Assembly: GCA_022564135.1 (NCBI GenBank)
Contig: JADFLZ010000200.1
Coordinates: 1 to 5,039, forward strand
DNA length: 5,039 nucleotides
DNA from: Candidatus Zixiibacteriota bacterium
GTDB taxonomy: Bacteria > Zixibacteria > MSB-5A5 > GN15 > FEB-12
Direction of reading: 5' to 3'
The notes under the pieces were generated by a model that saw nothing but the letters and a program-made list of their open reading frames with translations, made no database searches and was not told the origin of the DNA. Positions 1-5,039 of the stretch are shown here, piece after piece. The position numbers and the translations under genes were made by a program. The number at the start of each line of letters is the position of its first letter. Position 1 is the first letter of the stretch.

Positions 1-249
1 AAATACTTTGATCCAGTGTTCTGATAATTCCTTTGTATAGATACAATCTTGAATGCAGTATCGTCTTATCTTTGTAGAATATTTCTCACAATACTTTCTT
101 GTAAAATGGCTACGTTGCTTTTTGATATCTGTGTACCACTCAGGTAGTTTACCAATGTTATTCTGATATGCATTAGATAGTGATGCATGATAGTACTGTG
201 CAATATCAAAAAAGACTGCACTATGATGACCTTTACTAATTGCTATTTT
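1..249 (-). pseudogene. Fragment resembling a PolB-type 3'-5' exonuclease domain (partial, startless)
   Basis: The minus strand is open for 83 codons from 249 to the left edge. There is no ATG, and a TAG stop lies directly upstream at 250-252, so this is either the 3' part of a broken gene or DNA joined here from elsewhere. The 3' end is outside the window. The reading has protein-like character: an FFDIAQYYHASL segment at visible residues 13-24 is followed about 40 residues later by YCIQD (64-68) and then TKEL. This order, a hydrophobic-Asp stretch then a Y-x-x-x-D motif, fits the ExoII-to-ExoIII region of RNase H-fold proofreading exonucleases in family B DNA polymerases, including those of phages, archaea and self-replicating elements. 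Tyr64 and Asp68 would be the ExoIII residues. GC is about 32% over 1-240, against roughly 50% in sampled lines of the right-hand genes, and AGA and ATA codons occur. Foreign origin is inferred. The family call is tentative and based on motif pattern only. Confidence 0.4.
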
Positions 250-342
250 CTATTTTGTAAGCGGCAGATATCCTTGCGTCGAGGTGGCCCCAACCCGCCC
301 AACGGCCGTCCTCATTCAAATTTAATACGTTTGACAAAGATG
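250..342. other. Non-coding junction with a 51-bp GC-rich island
   Basis: This stretch separates the left-edge fragment from the beta-barrel gene. Positions 261-311 hold 36 G or C in 51 bases (about 70%), while the DNA on both sides is near 30-35% GC. The island contains the perfect 8-bp palindrome ACGGCCGT (302-309), two CCCAAC direct repeats 9 bp apart (289-294 and 298-303), and GGCC at 286-289 and 304-307. The only ORF seen on the minus strand is a 21-codon ATG frame (315 down to the TAG at 250-252). A short inverted repeat, TGACA-AAGA-TGTCA (332-345), overlaps the stop codon of the beta-barrel gene but has no T tract. The role is unknown. It could be a recombination or attachment site, a mobile-element end, or an assembly join. 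Confidence 0.4.
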
Positions 343-1044
343 TCATAGTTTATACGCTATTCCTGCAAGAATTGAGAGTTGGCGGTTTTTAGCTTCATTT
401 TCTATCAAATAGAAAATCTCTGGTTGGAAATTGGAAGTCTTCTCGCTTGTAGAAATTTTACTCAAACCGTAGACGTAGCGCAGTTCCAATAATGGCGCAA
501 AATTGCCCAATTGATGACTCAATCCAGTACCAAAAACCAATCCCCAATCTAAATTATTGACATTTTCCAATTCGTAGGAGTAGGGTTGGCCTATTCCACC
601 TATTCCTCTGAATTCTTTGAATACATTTATCCCAAGCTTAACGCCGGACAAAACGAAAAGCGAGGTTGAAGATGAAAAGGGGAGCTCAATTCTTGCAAGC
701 AATGGAAACTCAACATACTTCAGAACCCATTCGTGTCCGGTATTACGGGCGTGGGAACCATTCACAGAGTAAAGCACTTCCGTTTGTATGCTGAATTGTC
801 TTCTAATATCAAATATTGCGAAAGCTCCCCCTTGAAATCCACGCCTCTTGCCGTTAGCCCGATGTGCTATACTGGATGTGAAGCTGCCATTGTTGTAGGA
901 AACATATAAAGGATCACTTAAGCCCATACCAAGATTCGAATATCCCTGTCCAGCTTTCAAACCAATATGAACTTGTGAGTAAGAGGGGCTGTTTAAGCAA
1001 AGAAAAATCAAAATAAATATAATGAATCGCACTAATGGAGGCAT
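343..1044 (-). CDS. PorT-like outer-membrane beta-barrel protein with signal peptide
   Basis: A secreted small beta-barrel protein of the kind found in Bacteroidetes (outer membrane protein beta-barrel domain, porT family). The preferred start is the ATG at 1042-1044. From there the protein is 233 residues and opens with a classical signal peptide: MPPLVR, a hydrophobic FIIFILIFLCL core, and a likely cleavage near SYSQ. An ATG at 1078-1080 would add 12 residues that spoil the signal peptide, although 1080 remains possible. The mature part shows the usual family order: a VHIGLKAG opening, GFQGGAFAIFDIRRQFSIQ, then TEVLYSVNGS, YVEFPLLARIELP, an LFVLSGVKLGINVF strand, DWGLVFGTGLSHQLG, LELRYVYGLSKI and a closing LSILAGIAYKL strand. 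Alternating hydrophobic residues fit about eight membrane strands. Family members sit in the outer membrane, and few have a known substrate. PorT itself is tied to type IX secretion, but nothing here shows that this copy is. It is transcribed divergently from the methyltransferase gene. Confidence 0.85.
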   Translation of the reverse strand: MPPLVRFIIFILIFLCLNSPSYSQVHIGLKAGQGYSNLGMGLSDPLYVSYNNGSFTSSIAHRANGKRRGFQGGAFAIFDIRRQFSIQTEVLYSVNGSHARNTGHEWVLKYVEFPLLARIELPFSSSTSLFVLSGVKLGINVFKEFRGIGGIGQPYSYELENVNNLDWGLVFGTGLSHQLGNFAPLLELRYVYGLSKISTSEKTSNFQPEIFYLIENEAKNRQLSILAGIAYKL

Positions 1045-1081
1045 TTTATTTACAATCGATAGGAATAGTACTTGTCTCATG

Positions 1082-1106
1082 CTGTTTATTATAGCAGAAT
1101 AATCAG
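1082..1106. repeat. AT-rich imperfect inverted repeat upstream of the beta-barrel gene
   Basis: CTGTTTATT (1082-1090) and AATAATCAG (1098-1106) pair with one mismatch across a 7-base spacer. The site lies 38 bp before the preferred start of the beta-barrel gene and just before its alternative ATG. It could be an operator or a leader hairpin, but AT-rich DNA makes such repeats often by chance. Confidence 0.2.
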
Positions 1107-1173
1107 AATTTTGAAAGTCACATTAACGAACAAGTGCCCAAATTGTTTAGTAAATAATGATTATCTCCCAAAC

Positions 1174-1203
1174 TTGACGAATCGTAAAAATTTGCTATCT
1201 TTG
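1174..1203 (+). promoter_or_regulatory. Bacteroidetes-type promoter for the methyltransferase gene
   Basis: TATCTTTG at 1196-1203 matches the Bacteroidetes -7 consensus TAnnTTTG at every defined base. A TTG at 1174-1176 stands 19 bp upstream, the usual place for the -33 element. The same bases can be read as a sigma70-like pair, TTGACG (1174-1179) and TATCTT (1196-1201), spaced 16 bp. Transcription would begin near 1210, leaving a leader of about 50 bases before the ATG at 1263. Confidence 0.65.
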
Positions 1204-1223
1204 CTTAATTGCTAACCTGAACT

Positions 1224-1246
1224 AAAAGGCTGCTGACTATCCTTTT
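1224..1246 (+). promoter_or_regulatory. Weak leader hairpin followed by a T-rich tract
   Basis: AAAAGG (1224-1229) pairs with CCTTTT (1241-1246) around an 11-base loop, followed by GTTTGT. It lies in the predicted leader of the methyltransferase mRNA, 16 bp before the start codon. The stem has only two G-C pairs. It might mildly affect translation or act as a weak attenuator, but chance is a fair explanation. No Shine-Dalgarno sequence is seen before the ATG. Confidence 0.2.
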
Positions 1247-1262
1247 GTTTGTATCATAATAT

Positions 1263-1847
1263 ATGGCTGAAAACACGACTTTCAGATTTTTAGGCGGCCT
1301 CCTGCGTAATCCTCAACATATCGGCGCCATAGCCCCCAGTTCAGAGAAACTGGCCATGGCTATGGTAAAAGATCTGGAGCTGCATTCGGGCGAATTGATA
1401 ATTGAACTGGGGCCGGGAACCGGAGCCTTTACAAAGCAGATCAGCAAAATAATTCCCGAGGGTGCCTCTTATTTAGGAATTGAGAGAGACCCAAAATTTG
1501 TAAAGCTCTTGCAGGAACGTTTCCCCCATTTGACATTCATTAACGGCAACGCCGAAAATCTATTCGACCTTCGTAACGGTTACAGCAGTATGAAAACTAA
1601 AGTGATAATATCCGGTCTGCCCTTTTCAATTCAAGTCGGCGAGGTTCGCGATAATATCATAGACGGAATTGATAAGCTGATGACTCCCGGAGCGATCTTT
1701 CGGACAATGCAGTATTTGCACGCTTATCCGATTCCTTCGGCGACAAGGTTCCGCCGGCGCATGACTGAAGTATTCGGGGATTTCCACAGAAGCAAAATTA
1801 TAATCCCCAATCTTCCCCCCGCCTTTGTGCTTACCTGGAAACGGTAA
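1263..1847 (+). CDS. Class I SAM-dependent methyltransferase, phospholipid N-methyltransferase-like
   Basis: A 194-residue cytosolic or membrane-associated methyltransferase. The N-terminal RNPQHIGAIAPSSEKLA (15-31) is the signature seen before the SAM domain in PmtA-type phospholipid N-methyltransferases. SAM motif I is IIELGPGTGAFT (46-57). Glu74 in GIERDP (72-77) is placed to bind the SAM ribose. NGNAENL (94-100) fits the next SAM-contacting loop. The motif IV position reads SGLPF (117-121), and the protein ends NLPPAFVLTWKR, the NxPPA-x-V close typical of this group. In the family these enzymes methylate the amino head group of phosphatidylethanolamine toward phosphatidylcholine, and this substrate is inferred here. 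It is not a typical KsgA/Erm rRNA dimethyltransferase, because the N in their N-(L/I)-P-(Y/F) motif is replaced by G and the C-terminal helical domain is absent. Length is normal for the family. It appears to be a single-gene unit with its own promoter, ending 11 bp before the stop codon of the convergent glycosyltransferase gene. Confidence 0.85.
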   Translation: MAENTTFRFLGGLLRNPQHIGAIAPSSEKLAMAMVKDLELHSGELIIELGPGTGAFTKQISKIIPEGASYLGIERDPKFVKLLQERFPHLTFINGNAENLFDLRNGYSSMKTKVIISGLPFSIQVGEVRDNIIDGIDKLMTPGAIFRTMQYLHAYPIPSATRFRRRMTEVFGDFHRSKIIIPNLPPAFVLTWKR

Positions 1848-1853
1848 GCAAAG

Positions 1854-1872
1854 CTATTTTAACTTAAGATAG
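1854..1872. terminator. Possible weak bidirectional terminator at a convergent gene junction
   Basis: CTATTTT (1854-1860) and AAGATAG (1866-1872) can pair as 7 bp with one T-G wobble around a 5-base loop. A second small repeat, GATAG-ATT-CTATC (1868-1880), overlaps it. The site spans the 11-bp gap and the last codons of the glycosyltransferase gene. Its position suits a shared terminator, but it is AT-rich, with no strong stem or clear T tract, so support is weak. Confidence 0.25.
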
Positions 1873-4318
1873 ATTCTATCGATTCAGCAGGGCTTTGTGC
1901 GTCAGTCTTTACTGTTTCTCTAAATTCCAGAAATTCCGCTAACTTTGAAAGCGAATGAAAAAGGGTGTAGTTGTTCCAGACTTTGCGCATGCCGTTTTGG
2001 ATATACAGCCTTCTCTCGCCGGGGTGATTTAAGAAGTGCTCAAACATTTCTTTATATTCCTGCGGGGAGTCAGCTACCGCCATTTCGCCGGCATCAAAGA
2101 GTTCTTTCATAGCGGCAGGATTGTCAACCAGTTCGAATCCGCCGCAGGCTGGAATTACGAATGTTCGTTCGTTGACTTCGTCAAATCTTTCATACTGCGA
2201 CTCAAGGTGAAAATTTGGGAGAACTTTAGCAAAGTTGTAGAGCAGGCTTGAGTCTGAAACAGAAAGTTCGCCGACGCCCCGGTTCCAGCCGGTGCCTGCA
2301 ATGATACCGCGGTAGTTATTTACAACAGGCATCAGAAGTTTGCTACTTTGTTCAGCTTTTAGCTGTGAATTTGTACCGACAAAAAAGAAATCCCAGACCT
2401 GTCTGGCCGGACGCAGGTAATGCTGATTTGGATTAATTCCAAAAGGAACCGAAATCAGCGGCTTTGCTAACGATTCAAATCTTTTATCAGCAGCCGGATT
2501 TAAGTGAAAGGTTATCAAAAAATCGCACAGCTTATAGCTGTCCTTTAAATTTGTAATATGACCGATTTTTAATTCATGCTGCTGCTGATAATTTGCTATG
2601 AATTCCAAATCCAGCTTTTCGATATAAGCCGGGTCACCTACGGTGATAAAAACTGTCGGCTGAAATGATTGAAATTTTTCTTTAGTATTGTCATGCCAGT
2701 CAAGCAGCGACGATTGAAGGCCCATGATATTAAGCGTTTCGGCCCAGCTGTCAAACAGATATTTTATGGCGCCGTTATTTGGGCGGTGCAGCAATATTCT
2801 TTGGCCGCTAGTCTTGTAACGGTCTGCAAATTCTTGAAAAGCCTGATCGCGCAAAGAATGATTTTCTTTCATTAACTCCAGACGGGGTTCATCGGCATAG
2901 TTCTCAGACGTCCAATGAGCGCTCCGGATTATAGCAGCCGAATGGTTAACGTCTAATACTATGTGGGGAGCCATGGCGCCATAGAGTTCCAGAACATTAT
3001 TGTGAACGTCTGCCATATAAGGGTCAGCTCGCAGAGCTTTATTGAAGGCGCCGGCAGATTCAGTTAGCTTTCCTTGTGCATATAGCAGCACTCCGGCATT
3101 GTTTAAGGTCTGCGGGTCATCGGGGTCAAGCTCTAAAGCCTCGAGACAAAATGTTTCGGCAGCTGAGATAGCGCCCGATGAAAAACTTGTTTCGCTTAAA
3201 CCTCGCAGCGCCGCGGTTGATTTGGGACATATTGTTAGCGCCTTGCGAAATTGTGATTGTGCCCGGTCAAAATTGCCGAGCCTCAAGAGCTTTTGCCCTT
3301 CTACAACTTCACTGTCAGATTCAAGCCTAATTAGCAGCTCTGATATTTCTCTTTCGAATCTCGGTGAGTATTTCAAAGAGCTTTCGGAAAATTCTCGAAT
3401 CAGCCTGTCAAAGCGCCAGAGATTTTGTTCGGTCTCTTCTTCTGAGTTCTTATGTTTAAATAGTTCCGGAATATGGAAATCATTCTTGGCCGTGTATAGA
3501 TTGTCCGCCAGTAGAAAATATTTGGCTGCGCTGTAATCGTCAGTTCCAAATTTAAATTGCTGTAGCAGCGGGTGTTTTAGATATATGCTGTCATCGATAT
3601 GCTCTGCGAAGTACTTTTTTATGGCCAGAATTCGCTCAACCTGCCAGACGATATTGCAGCTATTGTTGTTGCCGTGTACGCGCCAGTTGAGCCCGACACT
3701 TGAGATAATTTTGACTGACGGCTGGCACAACATGCCTTTAATTGTAAACCAGATATCTGCGCCGCCGCCGTATTCGAAAGGTTTGAATGTGAGTTTATTA
3801 TCCTGCAGGAATTTCGTTTTAAAAAGACCGTTATGCGGCATGGCCACCGAACAAAATTGCCAGGACCGACAGAGAGCGCTGGCTGAGTCGGTTTTCCAGT
3901 CATCGTATTGCCACTGCAGAAGTTCGTTGCCATCTTTGTTTACGATTCTGAGAGCGCTGCAAACCCAGTCAAGAGATTCGTTATTGCGGCATTCGTTTAT
4001 CATTAGCTCAAAATAATCGGTTTCAATAAAGTCATCGCTGTCGAGCCGGTAGAAATATTCTCCTTTGGCGTTTGCAATGGCCTTATTTATCGTTTCGTGT
4101 ACGGCCTTAGAGCCGTGGTTTTGCTGGTGCCGGATTAAATTAATTTTATCGCCGAAAGATTTTAAGATTTCAATTGTTCTGTCGGTGGAGCAGTCATCAT
4201 ATACAAATATTTCAATATTTTGGTAAGTTTGATTTAAAACCGAGTCGATAGCCTGGCGGACGTAGTCTTCATGATTATAGCTGGTAAGACAAACGGTTAT
4301 TTTGGGTTCGAAACTCAT
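1859..4318 (-). CDS. Bifunctional glycosyltransferase: GT2 domain, TPR repeats, CgeB-like GT-B domain
   Basis: An 819-residue cytosolic protein with no signal peptide or membrane segment. Residues 1-230 are a GT-A, family 2 glycosyltransferase: ITVCLTSYNHEDYV (7-20), IFVYDDCSTD (37-46) with the nucleotide-binding Asp pair, the metal-binding RLDSDD (91-96), GGGADIW (184-190) where Asp188 may be the catalytic base, and NWRVHGNNNS (211-220). A helical linker follows. Residues 337-435 form three TPR-like units (about 337-367, 368-401 and 402-435) with GNFDRAQSQFRKAL, ISAAETFCLEALELDP and GKLTESAGAFNKALRADP. Residues 505-800 resemble the CgeB-type GT-B fold (Glyco_trans_1-like), with DFFFVGTN (643-650) and the C-terminal NERTFVIPACGGFELVDNP (716-734), whose Glu728 and preceding glycines fit the nucleotide-sugar site. 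The protein likely adds two sugars in turn to a surface glycan or protein, with the TPRs holding a partner or acceptor. The donors and acceptor cannot be read from sequence. It starts 8 bp after the LpxD-like gene, without a Shine-Dalgarno site, so the two are probably co-transcribed and perhaps translationally coupled. Confidence 0.88.
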   Translation of the reverse strand: MSFEPKITVCLTSYNHEDYVRQAIDSVLNQTYQNIEIFVYDDCSTDRTIEILKSFGDKINLIRHQQNHGSKAVHETINKAIANAKGEYFYRLDSDDFIETDYFELMINECRNNESLDWVCSALRIVNKDGNELLQWQYDDWKTDSASALCRSWQFCSVAMPHNGLFKTKFLQDNKLTFKPFEYGGGADIWFTIKGMLCQPSVKIISSVGLNWRVHGNNNSCNIVWQVERILAIKKYFAEHIDDSIYLKHPLLQQFKFGTDDYSAAKYFLLADNLYTAKNDFHIPELFKHKNSEEETEQNLWRFDRLIREFSESSLKYSPRFEREISELLIRLESDSEVVEGQKLLRLGNFDRAQSQFRKALTICPKSTAALRGLSETSFSSGAISAAETFCLEALELDPDDPQTLNNAGVLLYAQGKLTESAGAFNKALRADPYMADVHNNVLELYGAMAPHIVLDVNHSAAIIRSAHWTSENYADEPRLELMKENHSLRDQAFQEFADRYKTSGQRILLHRPNNGAIKYLFDSWAETLNIMGLQSSLLDWHDNTKEKFQSFQPTVFITVGDPAYIEKLDLEFIANYQQQHELKIGHITNLKDSYKLCDFLITFHLNPAADKRFESLAKPLISVPFGINPNQHYLRPARQVWDFFFVGTNSQLKAEQSSKLLMPVVNNYRGIIAGTGWNRGVGELSVSDSSLLYNFAKVLPNFHLESQYERFDEVNERTFVIPACGGFELVDNPAAMKELFDAGEMAVADSPQEYKEMFEHFLNHPGERRLYIQNGMRKVWNNYTLFHSLSKLAEFLEFRETVKTDAQSPAESIESILS

Positions 4319-4326
4319 GGGCTGTT

Positions 4327-5039
4327 TTATTTTTGGTCAGCGGCTGTCTTATGAATCTCAGCATAGGTGGGCTGGTAGGTGTGATTATCCGGAATGTCTA
4401 TTGTGACCATACTTGAACAGCCGATTAAGACATTGTCGCCGATTTTGATTTTGTCTCTCAGCATCGCTTTGGGTGCAATCCAGCAGTCTCTGCCGATTTG
4501 AACACCTCCTGAAATTGAAACTCCGGCCATGATTCTGCTGCCGCTTGCGATTGTTACATTGTGCGCTATCTGAACCATGTTATCGATACGGATATTGCTT
4601 TCTAATATGGTGTCGCCAAACGTGCCGCAGTCTATGACCGAGCCGGGGCCGATTTCTACATTGTTGCCTATTCTGACTCCGCCAAAGTGCGGCATTGAAA
4701 TAAATTCTCCAGCAGAGTCGCGGGAAAAACCAAAGCCGGCATCGCCTATGACGGCGTTGGCGCCTATTATGCAATTGTCGCCGATTCTGACATTGTCATA
4801 GACAATCGCGCCAGCCTGAATTAAACTGTTTCTGGGCTGACTGCCGTCGGGATTGCGCTTCCATCTCTTTTTTGGTTGCAGCGCCTTACCGTATTTTCTA
4901 CGGGTAATTTGTGAGAACAGTAGCTGCGGGTCGTCTGCTAAGATAATCGTCTTGCCTGTTATATTTTTAGTTTCAATTTCGCATTTCAGTTCACGATGGC
5001 GGACAATGACAGCTGCCGGACTTTTGACTATTGAATCAA
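4327..5039 (-). CDS. LpxD-like left-handed beta-helix N-acyltransferase (5' end cut by window edge)
   Basis: The frame is open from the right edge (first full codon at 5035-5037) to a TAA at 4327-4329, giving 236 visible residues. The internal ATG at 4693-4695 is not the start, since homology continues upstream of it. The N-terminal part has SPAAVIV (6-12) and TIILADDPQLLFSQI (30-44), which fit the LpxD uridine-binding domain. Hexapeptide coils run from about 72 to 215, with the LpxD hallmark AGFGFSRDSAGEF (100-112) and NMVQIAHNV (153-161), whose His159 matches the catalytic histidine of LpxD. LpxD transfers a 3-hydroxyacyl chain from acyl carrier protein to the 2-amino group of UDP-3-O-acyl-glucosamine in lipid A synthesis. 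Two features differ from standard LpxD of about 340 residues: fewer coils lie between the N-terminal domain and GFGF, and the chain ends about 20 residues after SSMVTIDIP, without the usual C-terminal helices. It may therefore be a paralogue acylating a nucleotide-linked amino sugar for the glycan built by the neighbouring glycosyltransferase. The fold is clear; the exact substrate is not. Confidence 0.82.
   Translation of the reverse strand, partial: DSIVKSPAAVIVRHRELKCEIETKNITGKTIILADDPQLLFSQITRRKYGKALQPKKRWKRNPDGSQPRNSLIQAGAIVYDNVRIGDNCIIGANAVIGDAGFGFSRDSAGEFISMPHFGGVRIGNNVEIGPGSVIDCGTFGDTILESNIRIDNMVQIAHNVTIASGSRIMAGVSISGGVQIGRDCWIAPKAMLRDKIKIGDNVLIGCSSMVTIDIPDNHTYQPTYAEIHKTAADQK

Noticed and set aside
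297..303. GCCCAAC resembling an integron attC core site (RYYYAAC)
   Set aside because: No matching GTTRRRY core was found within about 100 bp downstream, and no integrase or cassette array is visible. A 7-bp degenerate match is expected by chance.
253..315. A 21-codon ATG frame in phase with the left-edge fragment
   Set aside because: It ends at a TAG, is GC-rich and has no recognisable protein features. It is most likely a chance frame in the GC-rich island, not the true N terminus of the fragment.
332..345. TGACA-AAGA-TGTCA hairpin as a terminator for the beta-barrel gene
   Set aside because: The stem is only 5 bp and AT-rich, it overlaps the stop codon, and no T tract follows on the minus strand.
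1139..1172. Possible minus-strand promoter for the beta-barrel gene (CAAA at 1169-1172 and 1139-1142 on the plus strand)
   Set aside because: The -7 candidate reads ACAATTTG, missing the TA of TAnnTTTG, and the 22-bp spacing is too long, so the match is too weak to annotate.
3042..3536. A 164-codon open frame on the plus strand opposite the glycosyltransferase gene
   Set aside because: It lies wholly within a well-supported minus-strand gene, is Ser-rich and low in complexity, and matches no recognisable family. It is an antisense shadow. The same holds for plus-strand frames at 2036-2251, 2669-2875, 3585-4016 and 4577-4801, and for the overlapping minus-strand frames at 3619-3933 and 4580-4774.
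4693..4695. ATG as the start of a short 122-residue acetyltransferase
   Set aside because: The same frame is open to the right edge, and the upstream residues carry LpxD features (GFGF, hexapeptide coils, N-terminal domain), so this Met is internal.

Overview
The window looks like a piece of a chromosome from the Bacteroidetes/Chlorobi (FCB) group, or a metagenomic contig from a relative. Three things point there: a PorT-like outer-membrane beta-barrel protein of a type common in Bacteroidetes, a TTG-N19-TAnnTTTG promoter of the Bacteroidetes kind, and start codons without Shine-Dalgarno sequences. No rRNA, tRNA, CRISPR array or complete mobile element was seen. The assignment to a group is inference.

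Layout. (1) Positions 1-249, minus strand: a low-GC (about 32%) open frame running off the left edge, with no start codon and a stop directly upstream. It resembles the RNase H-fold 3'-5' exonuclease region of family B DNA polymerases. (2) Positions 250-342: non-coding, with a sharp GC-rich island (261-311, about 70% GC) between AT-rich flanks. This may be a junction of foreign DNA or of an assembly. (3) Positions 343-1044, minus: secreted outer-membrane beta-barrel protein. (4) Positions 1045-1262: divergent intergenic region with a good promoter for the rightward gene. (5) Positions 1263-1847, plus: SAM-dependent methyltransferase of the phospholipid N-methyltransferase type. (6) Positions 1859-4318, minus: an 819-residue fusion of a GT2 glycosyltransferase, three TPR-like repeats and a CgeB-like GT-B glycosyltransferase. 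It converges on the methyltransferase with an 11-bp gap. (7) Positions 4327-5039, minus: an LpxD-like left-handed beta-helix acyltransferase, cut by the right edge and only 8 bp upstream of the glycosyltransferase.

Genes 6 and 7 very probably form one leftward operon whose promoter lies beyond the right edge. Together they suggest assembly of a surface glycan or glycoprotein, with an N-acylated sugar made by the LpxD-like enzyme and sugar transfer by the two-headed glycosyltransferase. Genes 3 and 4 start divergently from 1045-1262 and both point to the cell envelope. No complete new system is evident. The most notable items are the foreign-looking left end, the GT2-TPR-CgeB fusion and the shortened LpxD-like enzyme outside an obvious lipid A operon.
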